64,000 bases of DNA from an uncultured bacterium (GTDB lineage Bacteria > Bacillota > Clostridia > Lachnospirales > Lachnospiraceae): contig CAMWLE010000003.1 of the NCBI GenBank assembly GCA_947175015.1, positions 1 through 64,000 of the forward strand, given 5' to 3'. This document shows, piece by piece, positions 45,016-54,092 of the stretch. Made by a program: the position numbers and the translations under genes. The notes beneath the pieces were generated by a model that saw only the letters and a list, made by a program, of their open reading frames with translations, did no database searches and had not been told where the DNA came from. How positions within the stretch are numbered: the stretch's first letter is position 1; every line of letters starts with the position of its first letter.

Positions 45016-48000
45016 ATGGAAAAGTATCATATAAAAGACGGAAAATTAGAGTCTTATACAGGAAGAGAAGAAAATATCACAGTTCCGGAAGGAATCCATA
45101 CCATTGGGGAAGGGGCATTTAAAGGATGTGTATCATTGCGGAAAGTGGTATTGCCTTCAGGCCTTCGATATATTATGGGGGATGCTTTTAAGGGATGCAG
45201 GAAACTGGAGGAGGTAGAAATTCCGGAAGGTGTCATATATATTGGGAGCTATGCTTTCCACCGTTGTCATGCGCTGAAACGGGTACTTCTGCCGCAATCT
45301 GTGGAAGAGCTGGGGGATTGTGCGTTTCTGTACTGTGACAGTTTGAAAGAAGTGCGAATACCAGGTGTGAAGCGGCTTGGAACACAGGCGTTCGCAAATG
45401 GAATATCCTTAGAAAGGCTTGAAGTATCTGAGAAGTTGGAGGAAAGCTGTATTTGTGATGTTTTTACAGGATGTGGGAAAGTAACGGAGATTTCCTTTGC
45501 GGGTGGGGCATGTGTTCGGATGCCGAATGTAGTGGAGGTGGCAGCGGGTGGGATGCAGGTGCCGCCTCTTGTGCTGCTGATTGTGCGGGACATTCTGCGT
45601 ATGATGGAATTGGAAGGCAGGTGTCTGATTCGTTTTCGGGTCAACATTAAGCATGTGGAGGTGCCGGAAGGGATAACATGTCTGGCCAAAAGTTGTTTTT
45701 ATGATATGCGGGGCATTATTACCGTGAAACTTCCCAAGTCTCTAAAAAGCATTGAAAGCAGAGCATTTCGCAATTGTATCAGTCTGGAAAAGGTGTGCTT
45801 TGGCGGGGCACAGGTGCAGATTCATAAGGATGCGTTTAGAAACTGTACCTCCCTGAAAACTGTCAGAACATGTGACGGGAAAGAGTATACTTTTGAGGGG
45901 ATATCCCATATTAAAATGATGAACACAGGGAATACAGGTGCAGATGGGGCCTTAGAGAAAGTGTTGGAAGCAGGAGAGGCTTGTGCTATATCTGTGGGAC
46001 AGAAGGTATCAGGGAGAGCTGGGGACTTGGAGGTAAATGTGGTTTCCGATTTGATTCTGGATTTGGTCCGCGTGGTGCATAAACAGGTACTGGGAAATTT
46101 CAGGTTAAGCGGTACAATGCTTCTAAAATATCTTGGTGCGGAATCCAGGGTAATTGTTCCTGAAGGTGTCACCAGGATTGCGGAAGAGGCGTTTGCGGGA
46201 AAGGAAAATATTGATAAGGTAATATTGCCGGAGAGTTTGCGCGAGATCGGGGCAGAGGCATTCCGAGATTGTCTGTTGCTGCAGACAATTACCTTGCCTG
46301 AGGGATTGGAACGAATTGGGAAAGGCGCTTTTGAGAATTGTGTGAAACTGCTCCGTATCAGTCTGCCGTCCAAAATCAGTACATTGGAGGCAAGGGTATT
46401 TCGGCATTGTCGGGCATTACAGGAGGTACAGTTTTCGGAAAGGCTTTTGACAATTGAAGAAAGCGCTTTTTATGGTTGTTTTGCGTTAAGAAAGGTACAG
46501 TTCCCGGAAAGTCTGACATTTATCGGCGAGATGGCATTTTATCGTTGCAGTGGTTTGAAGGAGGTGCGTATTCCGGCAAAGGCTTCTTATGTGAAAAGTC
46601 TTGCTTTTGCAAAAAGCGGATTGCGGAAAGTGTGGGTGTCCGGAAGGGTGGATGGGATTCCCAATGGCAGGATGTATGGAGAAGGTGTGTTTGCGGATTG
46701 CATGAAATTGAAGACGTTATTATTGGAGGAAGGGGTACAACATATTCCGGATAAATTTGCTTGTGGTTGTGCTGCTCTGGATCGAGTGGTATTGCCTAAG
46801 TCTCTGAAATCTGTGGGGAGACATCCTTGGGAGGGAACAGCGTTCCTGGCGCAATGGCGTAGCAAGCAGGCAGAACAAATGCAATTGGAAGCAGGTCGAA
46901 ATCAGCAGACAATGCAGTTGGATGTCAATCAAAACCAGCAGACATTGAAAAAGGACACAAGTCAAGACTGGCAACATTTGGATGGAATGCGGTTAAGCAA
47001 TGTACAAAGGGAAGCGGCGCCGGATACAGATGAGGGCATTTTTTGGGATGGGCGGCATCTGGAGGGAGAAGTATGGCTTTCGGATTCTGTGCGCATTGTG
47101 TCAGGAGGTGCCTTTTACGGTAACAGGAAAGTGACTGAGATTCATTTGCCGGATAGTGTACAGTTTATTGGTGCGGCAGCGTTTAAGGGGTGCAGGGAAT
47201 TGCGTCGGGTGTGGCTGCCGGCAGGGATAAAGCATTTGGAAGCGGAGGTGTTCGCCGGGTGCGGTGAACTGGAAGAAATATGTCTGGTGCAAACGCCTGT
47301 GTCGGATGTAGAAAGGTCTGCGTTGGACGAAATGCCTGCTGCGGAAGAAACATTTGTGTCGGCCGATTTATCGGCAAGAGGCCGAACAGTTGGGGCCAAA
47401 CTTTTTCCGGTCTGGGATACAATAGGGGAACGGGCTTTTTATCAGTGTAGAAAATTGAAAGTGTTGCGGCTGGAGCAGGCAAAAAGTATTGGGAAAGAGG
47501 CTTTGGCAGGGTGTACTGCTCTGGGACGGAGTAATGTGGCGGTCAATCTTCAGATAGGGGAGAGGGCCTTTGAGAATACTCAATTTCTGGAGAATAGGGA
47601 AGACGGCTTTTCTATTGTAGGGAATGTTATAGTGGCTGGTGAGGCATGCAGCGGAGAGGTGTGTCTGCCGGAAGGCGTGATTGGGATTGCACCCTATTCA
47701 TTTTCAGGAAACAGAGAGATAACAAAACTGGTATTGCCGGATAGTCTTCAATGGATAGGAGAAGGCGCCTTTTTTGGATGCAGCGGACTGTATGCTGTGA
47801 AATTCCCGAAAGGGCTGCGCAGGATAGGAGCCAGAGCTTTTGAAAAGTGTATTTCTTTACAGGAGATAGAATGTAGTGCATGGCAGGCAGGCCCTTTGGC
47901 TTTTTCCGGTTGTATTTCCATTAGAAGGGCAGTGCTTCCGGAGCTGCAAATTCTGGAGAAGCGTCTTTTTGCCGGTTGCTGTAACCTGGAAGAATGTATC

Positions 48001-49398
48001 TGTGAAAAAGCGAAAGCGGTACAGTCTTTTTGCTTCAGCGGCTGCAGAAAACTGAGAGGATTTTCTTTTGACAAGCTTTATGTTGTGCGGGAGTATGCGT
48101 TTGAAGGATGTGAAAGCATAAAAAGCGCGGCATTTGGAGATGGGATTTGTCTTGGAGAGCATGCGTTGGAGGACTGCTGTGGACTTGAAAAAATCATTCT
48201 GACAGGAGAACAGGGAACCATGCAATTACGGGAATATGCTTTTTCCGGCTGCACGTCATTGCGGCAGGTGGTGCATCGGGGAAAAGAATGGATGTTTAAA
48301 TGCTATGGAGATATTCTTTCGGAACATATTCCTGAGACAGTGAGACTTCTGTTCCATAGTGCATTTAGCTGTTTTGAGGTGGAAGAAGAGAAATCTCTAT
48401 GCGGCTATCGTGGAGCGGCCCGGAGGGTGAGGATTCCGGAGGGTATCTGCCGGATAGAAGCAGAGGTGTTCCGGGATTGCTTGCTGCTGCAAGAAGTGAT
48501 ATTTCCGCAGAGTGTGGAATATATCGGTGCAAGGGCATTTCATGGAACGGCCTGGATGGAACGGCGCAGGAAAGAATCTCCTATGGTGGTGGTAAAGGAT
48601 ATGCTTTTGGATGGGTCCGGATGTGAGGGAGCGGTAGAGGTTTCGGCAGAGATTCGTCTGGTATGCGGATGGGCGTTTGCGAACGGTCTGGGGATAGAGA
48701 GGATTCGTTTCGCATCTGCAAGAGTACAGGTGGAAGAATATGCGTTCCGAAACTGTATCCATTTGCGGGAAATGGTGCTGCCGGATGGGGCCAGTGTAAA
48801 ATTTACGGGAATCGGAGATCGGGAGAAGGATTTGCCGCCTCTGGCAAAACAGGCAGTGATGGACAGCATGAATTGTTTTAAGACGAACCAGGAAGGTGTG
48901 CTTATGGAGTGTACCGGAAATATCTCCAGGCTTACGCTGGCCTATGGTATTACTGCTGTAGGTGAAGGCGCTTTTCAGGACGGAAATCTGCTGACGGAGA
49001 TTACATTTCCGGATACAGTCAAGACAATTGGAAAGCGTGCTTTTGCAGGTTGTAAATGGTTGAGTGAGGTCAGGCAGGCGAAAGGGGTGGAGTGTATTGG
49101 CGAAATGGCATTTTCGGGTTGCGGGGTACTGAGATTTGTAGAGTTATCGGAGCAGCTACGGCAGATAGGAGCAAGGGCATTTGAAAACTGTACCTCATTG
49201 GAGGAAATACAGATACCGGAAGGTGTGGAAGAAATTCCGGAAAGGGCATTTTATCGTTGTCACAGCCTGAAAAGTGTTCGGCTTCCCGCCAGTTTGAGAA
49301 GAATTGGTAAAGAAGCATTTGCGTTTTGCAGAGAGTTGAGGAAAATCCAGATGCCGGAAGGCGTACATGTGGAAGAAAGGGCGTTCTTTTTTGACTGA
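45016..49398 (+). CDS. Giant BspA-type leucine-rich repeat protein without signal peptide
   Basis: This 1460-residue protein is almost entirely LRR_5 (BspA/TpLRR) repeats of about 23 residues, with the recurring pattern I-x-x-G-A-F-x-x-C-x-x-L-x-x-(V/I)-x-(L/I)-P. The ATG at 45016 has GTGGAG upstream; an earlier ATG (45016 minus 51) lies within the dus gene end. No hydrophobic N-terminal signal, membrane helix or LPXTG-like anchor is present, so it should stay in the cytoplasm, unlike the usual surface BspA proteins. A Gln-rich non-repeat insert lies at nucleotides about 46855-46990. It is rich in Cys (the repeat Cys). The binding partner is unknown. Confidence 0.88.
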   Translation: MEKYHIKDGKLESYTGREENITVPEGIHTIGEGAFKGCVSLRKVVLPSGLRYIMGDAFKGCRKLEEVEIPEGVIYIGSYAFHRCHALKRVLLPQSVEELGDCAFLYCDSLKEVRIPGVKRLGTQAFANGISLERLEVSEKLEESCICDVFTGCGKVTEISFAGGACVRMPNVVEVAAGGMQVPPLVLLIVRDILRMMELEGRCLIRFRVNIKHVEVPEGITCLAKSCFYDMRGIITVKLPKSLKSIESRAFRNCISLEKVCFGGAQVQIHKDAFRNCTSLKTVRTCDGKEYTFEGISHIKMMNTGNTGADGALEKVLEAGEACAISVGQKVSGRAGDLEVNVVSDLILDLVRVVHKQVLGNFRLSGTMLLKYLGAESRVIVPEGVTRIAEEAFAGKENIDKVILPESLREIGAEAFRDCLLLQTITLPEGLERIGKGAFENCVKLLRISLPSKISTLEARVFRHCRALQEVQFSERLLTIEESAFYGCFALRKVQFPESLTFIGEMAFYRCSGLKEVRIPAKASYVKSLAFAKSGLRKVWVSGRVDGIPNGRMYGEGVFADCMKLKTLLLEEGVQHIPDKFACGCAALDRVVLPKSLKSVGRHPWEGTAFLAQWRSKQAEQMQLEAGRNQQTMQLDVNQNQQTLKKDTSQDWQHLDGMRLSNVQREAAPDTDEGIFWDGRHLEGEVWLSDSVRIVSGGAFYGNRKVTEIHLPDSVQFIGAAAFKGCRELRRVWLPAGIKHLEAEVFAGCGELEEICLVQTPVSDVERSALDEMPAAEETFVSADLSARGRTVGAKLFPVWDTIGERAFYQCRKLKVLRLEQAKSIGKEALAGCTALGRSNVAVNLQIGERAFENTQFLENREDGFSIVGNVIVAGEACSGEVCLPEGVIGIAPYSFSGNREITKLVLPDSLQWIGEGAFFGCSGLYAVKFPKGLRRIGARAFEKCISLQEIECSAWQAGPLAFSGCISIRRAVLPELQILEKRLFAGCCNLEECICEKAKAVQSFCFSGCRKLRGFSFDKLYVVREYAFEGCESIKSAAFGDGICLGEHALEDCCGLEKIILTGEQGTMQLREYAFSGCTSLRQVVHRGKEWMFKCYGDILSEHIPETVRLLFHSAFSCFEVEEEKSLCGYRGAARRVRIPEGICRIEAEVFRDCLLLQEVIFPQSVEYIGARAFHGTAWMERRRKESPMVVVKDMLLDGSGCEGAVEVSAEIRLVCGWAFANGLGIERIRFASARVQVEEYAFRNCIHLREMVLPDGASVKFTGIGDREKDLPPLAKQAVMDSMNCFKTNQEGVLMECTGNISRLTLAYGITAVGEGAFQDGNLLTEITFPDTVKTIGKRAFAGCKWLSEVRQAKGVECIGEMAFSGCGVLRFVELSEQLRQIGARAFENCTSLEEIQIPEGVEEIPERAFYRCHSLKSVRLPASLRRIGKEAFAFCRELRKIQMPEGVHVEERAFFFD

Positions 49399-49470
49399 TA
49401 GTAATTCAAAAACCGGCAGGGCACACAGAGGAAAACGGATAGAGAATAGATAGAAAGAAGTGATATTGAG

Positions 49471-50556
49471 ATGTATTATCGGAAACTGGGAAATACAGGG
49501 TTGATGATTTCGGAGATAGGCTTTGGGACAATCCCTGTCTTGCAGGGCAGTGTGCCGGTTTTGCCGGAGTATTTTAATCTGGAGGAAGAAGAGGCGCTTG
49601 CGGTGATGGAACACGGATTTTCACTTGGTTGTAATCTCTTTGACACAGCCATTGTGCCGGAGTATGGAGATGCGGAAGTGAAACTGGGAAAATTTGCGGA
49701 GCGTGTGGGCAGAGAGCGGATTATTATTTCGGATAAGGCGCGTTTTTATGATGGCAATGAAATGTATCAGGCAGTAGAGTGTTCCTGTGAAACTATGGGA
49801 ACGACACCGGATATCTATTTTGTACATCAGGTGGATGGAGAACATGAGGATGAGGTGTTTCGGAAGGGCGGTGCGCTGGATGCGCTTACCGAGCTGAAAG
49901 GTGAGGGGAAAATCCGGTTTACGGGGATTGCCTCTCACTATTATGATACCTTGTTGCGTGGTGCAATGGATGAACGGGTGGATGTGCTGCAGGGCAGCGG
50001 CAATCTATTGGAGCGTGGGATGCTGGATCGGATGCGGGAGGAGAGGCAATTTCGGGAGAAGGGGCTATTGATCAATAAGGTTTACGCGGCAGGACTTCTT
50101 CCGGCACGATTTCCGGTGAGAACTTTAATCGGCTCGGTGCTTGCCTATCCTGTGTCCGGTGTGCTGATTGGGCTGGGAACCATAGAACAGATAGATGCAG
50201 CAATGGATTGGGATGTAAAGAAGGAAACGGGAGAGCTGCTTTCCTTTGACGAGGTGTTGACCGTTTTGGAAAGGGAGTATGCGCCGATTCCCTGTGATCG
50301 CTGCCAGAGATGTATATGTCCACATGGAACGGAAATTCATACGTTATTCCGACAGTATCAATACTTTTTCCTGGGAAAGGATTACTGGGCATTGAAGAAG
50401 ATGGGGCTGGGGATAGCAAAAAGCGCTGCATATTGCCGAAAATGTACCCGGATGTCCTGTCTGGAGATGTGCCCAAAGAAGATACGTATTCCTGATGAAA
50501 TGCAGAAATTGGAGAGACTGGTCAATGCGCATCCCATTGTCAGGAAAGAGGAATAA
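49471..50556 (+). CDS. Aldo/keto reductase with C-terminal 4Fe-4S ferredoxin-like domain
   Basis: This 361-residue oxidoreductase has the aldo/keto reductase tetrad: Asp in NLFDTA, Tyr in PEYGDAEV, Lys in IISDKAR and His in YFVHQVD. The C-terminal part has two cysteine clusters, CDRCQRCICP and CRKCTRMSCLEMCP, as in the ferredoxin-linked AKR group of anaerobes. The reducing partner is therefore probably an iron-sulfur electron chain in addition to or instead of NADPH. The substrate is not evident. The end overlaps a minus-strand GNAT remnant by 17 bases. Confidence 0.87.
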   Translation: MYYRKLGNTGLMISEIGFGTIPVLQGSVPVLPEYFNLEEEEALAVMEHGFSLGCNLFDTAIVPEYGDAEVKLGKFAERVGRERIIISDKARFYDGNEMYQAVECSCETMGTTPDIYFVHQVDGEHEDEVFRKGGALDALTELKGEGKIRFTGIASHYYDTLLRGAMDERVDVLQGSGNLLERGMLDRMREERQFREKGLLINKVYAAGLLPARFPVRTLIGSVLAYPVSGVLIGLGTIEQIDAAMDWDVKKETGELLSFDEVLTVLEREYAPIPCDRCQRCICPHGTEIHTLFRQYQYFFLGKDYWALKKMGLGIAKSAAYCRKCTRMSCLEMCPKKIRIPDEMQKLERLVNAHPIVRKEE

Positions 50557-50794
50557 GGGCTTCGTCACGTTCTGTTTCCATGAAGCCAAGTTTTTCATAA
50601 AGACATTTGGCAGCAATGTTTCCCTCGATATAACAAAGGATTACTTTATTATATTTGCCGTCGTGTTTCATATTGTCCAGTACGAGCTTTGCTGCGGCAA
50701 GGCCGTATCCGTTTCCCTGGTATTGCTCGTCTATAAACAGAAGTGTTTTTGTTTCTTCTGACAATTCGACATAAGAAAACGACATTTCATCCAT
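50540..50794 (-). pseudogene. Truncated GNAT acetyltransferase
   Basis: This minus-strand frame of 84 residues holds only the C-terminal half of a GNAT acetyltransferase. The acetyl-CoA loop QYQGNGYGLAAAKLVL is intact, and the final CLYEKLGFMETER is typical of the BltD/SpeG group. The N-terminal strands that complete the fold are missing: upstream sequence reads into the promoter region of the histidine kinase gene. An in-frame ATG exists but the product would not fold as a normal enzyme. Confidence 0.75.
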
Positions 50795-50858
50795 TTCATA
50801 TATTCAATATCTCATAAAGCATGTATGATATAGAAAATGGTATCAGGAAAGGAGGAGC

Positions 50859-51584
50859 ATGAGAGGAGTTTTATATTTTTGTCTGATGGTAGTGGTGATT
50901 TTGATGATTTGCTTGATTTGGATGTTGCTGCTGTATGAAAAAATGCGCAGACAATATGAAAATCTGAGTATCAGCTACCAGCAATTGCAGAACATGAATG
51001 AAACCCTGCGAAGCCAACGCCATGATTATCTGAATCATATGCAGATAGTATACGGAATGCTGGAGTTACAGGAATATGAAGAGCTTCATGGTTATCTGGA
51101 GCCGATTTACACCAGTATGATGAAGACAGGGAAGGCAATTCGGACTTCGATTCCTGCAGTGAATGCATTGCTTATGGCAAAATTGGGAGAGGCGGAGAAG
51201 GAAGGGATCGATTTCTACATAGAGGTGAAATCGGATCTGAAAAAGCTGAGGATAGAGCCCTGGGAACTATGTAAAGTGCTGTCTAATCTGATTGATAATG
51301 CCATCACGGCGCTGCATGATAAGATGGGAGAACGGAAATTGGTATTGGATATCAGTGAAAGCAAAGAAGCATATGTATTTGCAGTCAGTAATAATGGCGC
51401 TCCCATACCAAAGGAGAAACAGACAGCAATTTTTCTGCCGGGTGTGACTACCAAGCAGGGAGATGGACATGGAATGGGATTGTTTATTGTGTCAAATGTG
51501 TTAAAAGCTAATCAAGGAAGCATTCGGCTGCAGTCAGACGAAGAGGAAACACTATTTGTTGTGCAGATACAGAAGGAGGTGTAG
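50859..51584 (+). CDS. Sensor histidine kinase, Spo0B/AgrC-like
   Basis: This 241-residue kinase has one N-terminal membrane helix (about 3-25), a short coiled stalk, the SpoOB-type dimerisation helix with the phospho-accepting His in RSQRHDYLNHMQ, and a GHKL ATPase domain (N-box NLIDNAI, G-box GHGMGLFIV). There is no extracellular sensor domain, so input probably comes through the membrane or another protein. It begins a four-gene run; NfeD starts five bases after its stop and the LytTR regulator is three genes on. Confidence 0.87.
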   Translation: MRGVLYFCLMVVVILMICLIWMLLLYEKMRRQYENLSISYQQLQNMNETLRSQRHDYLNHMQIVYGMLELQEYEELHGYLEPIYTSMMKTGKAIRTSIPAVNALLMAKLGEAEKEGIDFYIEVKSDLKKLRIEPWELCKVLSNLIDNAITALHDKMGERKLVLDISESKEAYVFAVSNNGAPIPKEKQTAIFLPGVTTKQGDGHGMGLFIVSNVLKANQGSIRLQSDEEETLFVVQIQKEV

Positions 51585-51589
51585 TCAAA

Positions 51590-52069
51590 ATGGAAATTAG
51601 CACGATCATAGGAATTATCATATTGATCGTTGGTTTTGTGTTGGTGGCGCTTGAGTTGGTGCTGCCGGGATTCGGCCTGCCAGGTATTGCAGGCGGCATA
51701 TGTCTGTTAGCAGGGATATTTCTTACGGCGCGGACAGTGGAAGAAGGTATTCTGATTGCCATAGTTGTCATCGTGATATTGGGAATACTGATGACTGTCA
51801 TATTAGGGCTTCTGGCCCATCAGAAAGTGAAATCACCTATTATTTTGGACAGTGAGGTAAAAGGGACAGAATCTTTTTTAAATTCCTCCGATCTGGAGTA
51901 TCTGCTGAATCGGGAGGGAATTGCACTGACGGATCTTAGGCCGGTGGGTAAGGGGGAGTTTGACGGAATTGGATTGGATATTTATTCCGATGATGCCTAT
52001 ATTGAGAAAGGAACTCATGTTGTGATCTGTAAAATCAGCGAAAACAGATTACTTGTAAAGAAAAAGTAA
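51590..52069 (+). CDS. NfeD family membrane protein
   Basis: This 159-residue protein has three or four membrane helices (about 5-25, 30-50, 55-80) followed by a C-terminal OB-fold domain (about 105-155), the short NfeD1b form lacking the N-terminal protease domain. NfeD proteins are partners of flotillin/stomatin-type scaffolds, and a flotillin-like gene follows 28 bases downstream. The ATG has GGAGGTG upstream, within the end of the kinase gene. Confidence 0.88.
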   Translation: MEISTIIGIIILIVGFVLVALELVLPGFGLPGIAGGICLLAGIFLTARTVEEGILIAIVVIVILGILMTVILGLLAHQKVKSPIILDSEVKGTESFLNSSDLEYLLNREGIALTDLRPVGKGEFDGIGLDIYSDDAYIEKGTHVVICKISENRLLVKKK

Positions 52070-52097
52070 ACGGGAAAGTGGAAGTGAGGGAGAAAGT

Positions 52098-53057
52098 ATG
52101 ATCGCGAAAATTATTATATTATGTGTGATATTATTGTTGGTAGTGTTATTTTTCTGTATCGTTCCGGTTGGTATCTGGATATCGGCCATAGCGTCCAATG
52201 TGAAGGTAAGTATATTTAACCTGGTGGGAATGAAGCTGCGCAGGGTGCCTCCGGCCAAGATTGTTTTTCCGTTGACAAAAGCCGTAAAGGCAGGAATCGA
52301 TGTAAAGGTGAACCAATTAGAGGCACATTACATGGCAGGTGGAAATGTGGACAGTGTGGTAAATGCGCTGATCGCGGCAGCGAGAGCAGGAATGAACTTA
52401 TCCTTTGAGAAGGCATCTGCAATTGACCTGGCCGGACGTGATGTGTTTGAGGCTGTGACCATGAGCGTCACCCCGAAAGTGATAGAGACGGACATGATAT
52501 CGGCTGTGGCAAAGGATGGCATTGAGCTTCTGGTGAAGGCCAGAGTAACAGTGAGGACAAATCTGGAGAGACTGATCGGCGGCGCAGGCGAGGCTACAGT
52601 GCTTGCCCGTATTGGAGAAGGCATTGTCACTACCGTGGGCTCTTCAAAAACACACAGTGAAGTGTTGGAGAATCCGGATGATATTTCTAGAGTGGTTCTG
52701 GAAAAGGGGCTGGATTCCGGTACGGCATTTGAGATTATTTCCATTGATGTAGCCGATATTGATGTGGGAAGAAATATCGGTGCCAATCTGCAAAGTATGC
52801 AGGCGGAAGCAGATAATAAGATTGCCCAGGCCAGGGCGGAAGAGCGACGTGCAATGGCTGTGGCTCTGGAACAGGAGATGCGGGCTGCCGTGGTGCAGGC
52901 GGAAGCAGAGGTGCCCAAGGCAATGGCGGAGGCACTTAGAAGCGGGAATATAGGTGTGTTGGATTATTACAAGCTGCAGAATGTTATGGCGGATACGGAA
53001 ATGAAACAGAGTATCGGAAACGGTGCCAATGCCTATGCAGAAAGCAAAGGACAATAA
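52098..53057 (+). CDS. floA: Flotillin-like protein FloA
   Basis: This 319-residue scaffold of functional membrane microdomains has an N-terminal hydrophobic hairpin (about 3-28), an SPFH domain and a C-terminal Ala/Glu-rich coiled coil (about 225-290). Length and sequence match the UPF0365/YqfA family closely (start of the SPFH part: [20 protein letters not shown]). In Bacillus, FloA organises lipid microdomains that concentrate signalling proteins. Here it is encoded between a kinase and its probable response regulator. Confidence 0.94.
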   Translation: MIAKIIILCVILLLVVLFFCIVPVGIWISAIASNVKVSIFNLVGMKLRRVPPAKIVFPLTKAVKAGIDVKVNQLEAHYMAGGNVDSVVNALIAAARAGMNLSFEKASAIDLAGRDVFEAVTMSVTPKVIETDMISAVAKDGIELLVKARVTVRTNLERLIGGAGEATVLARIGEGIVTTVGSSKTHSEVLENPDDISRVVLEKGLDSGTAFEIISIDVADIDVGRNIGANLQSMQAEADNKIAQARAEERRAMAVALEQEMRAAVVQAEAEVPKAMAEALRSGNIGVLDYYKLQNVMADTEMKQSIGNGANAYAESKGQ

Positions 53058-53165
53058 GGAAAACTAAGAGGGGTGGGTGCGGCCGTATGAATTTTGCGGT
53101 CGTAAATCCATCCCATGCTTGGGTGCGGAAGGACGGTTGCGGAACTGGAATGAAAGGACATAAAC

Positions 53166-53897
53166 ATGATAAAAGCAATGATTGTGGATGATGAACCACA
53201 GATATGTGAGCTTCTGCGTAAAATGGTAGAGAGACAGCCGGATTATGAGGTAGTAGCCGAATGTGGCAGTTTCTCCCAGGCGGTGGTGGAATTTTCCAGG
53301 AAAAGGCCGGATGTGGCCTTTGTGGATATCGACTTAAATGGTGAGAATGGTTTGGAATGTGCGAAAGTGTTCACGGAATTGAATCCGAAAGTCAAAATCA
53401 TCTTTGCCACCGCTCACAGTGAGTATATGGCAAATGCCTTTGAAATTTATGCTTTTGATTATCTGGTCAAACCTTTTAATATGGAGCGGGTGGTACGGAC
53501 GCTTCAGCGCATCCGTGGTGACAGGGAAGAAAATAATTTTCAGGAAAGGATAGCGCAGTCCGAGCAGCACAAGGGAAAATTGCTTATCAAGGGAAAAGAA
53601 CGTGCATATCTTATCGACGCAGCGGAGATTATTCTGGTGGAACGGGTGGAGGGCGCCACCAACATTGTCACCCGGACAGAAAACTTCCGTACTTCTATCT
53701 CGCTTTCCGAAATGGAAGAAAAGCTGAAAGCCATGGATTTTATGCGCTGTCATAAATCCTATTTGGTCAATTTGACGAAAATCAGCCGGATAGAACCCTA
53801 TGGGCGATGGACCTATATCGTGAAATTCCGTGAGACAGATGCCACGGCACTGATGACGGCGCAGAATTTTGAAGAAGTAAAAAGGTTGTTTGCATAA
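53166..53897 (+). CDS. LytTR-family response regulator
   Basis: This 243-residue DNA-binding regulator has a receiver domain (1-120) with acidic DD at 8-9, the probable phospho-acceptor D54 in AFVDIDLNG and the Lys in YLVKPF. The LytTR DNA-binding domain (about 140-243) has MRCHKSYLVNLTKI, the family hallmark. AgrA/LytR-type regulators pair with kinases like the one at 50859, so I infer they form a pair despite nfeD and floA between them. A 108-base gap with no clear feature separates it from floA. Confidence 0.9.
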   Translation: MIKAMIVDDEPQICELLRKMVERQPDYEVVAECGSFSQAVVEFSRKRPDVAFVDIDLNGENGLECAKVFTELNPKVKIIFATAHSEYMANAFEIYAFDYLVKPFNMERVVRTLQRIRGDREENNFQERIAQSEQHKGKLLIKGKERAYLIDAAEIILVERVEGATNIVTRTENFRTSISLSEMEEKLKAMDFMRCHKSYLVNLTKISRIEPYGRWTYIVKFRETDATALMTAQNFEEVKRLFA

Positions 53898-54029
53898 TGT
53901 ATGGGCTGATTTGATGAAACAGTCTAAATCCCCCGGTAGAGCCAGTGGTTGAGCCGGTGGCCGTGATTTGTAAATGGAATATGTAAATGGAATATGTAAA
54001 GGGATGGAAAGAATCATTTTGATTCCTGG

Positions 54030-54058
54030 TTGACGAAGGTGTTGCACCATGTTAGACT
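54030..54058 (+). promoter_or_regulatory. Probable promoter of the first AAA-ATPase copy
   Basis: TTGACG (54030-54035) and TAGACT (54053-54058) are 17 bases apart, 35 bases before the GTG start. The -10 hexamer is imperfect. Confidence 0.45.
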
Positions 54059-54092
54059 AGCATTGACGCATAATTTCCTGGGAGGTGGCGGT

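Noticed and set aside
53970..53999. Short tandem TAAATGGAATATG repeat before the first AAA-ATPase copy
   Set aside because: Only two units and no symmetry or link to a known site; too little to call a feature.
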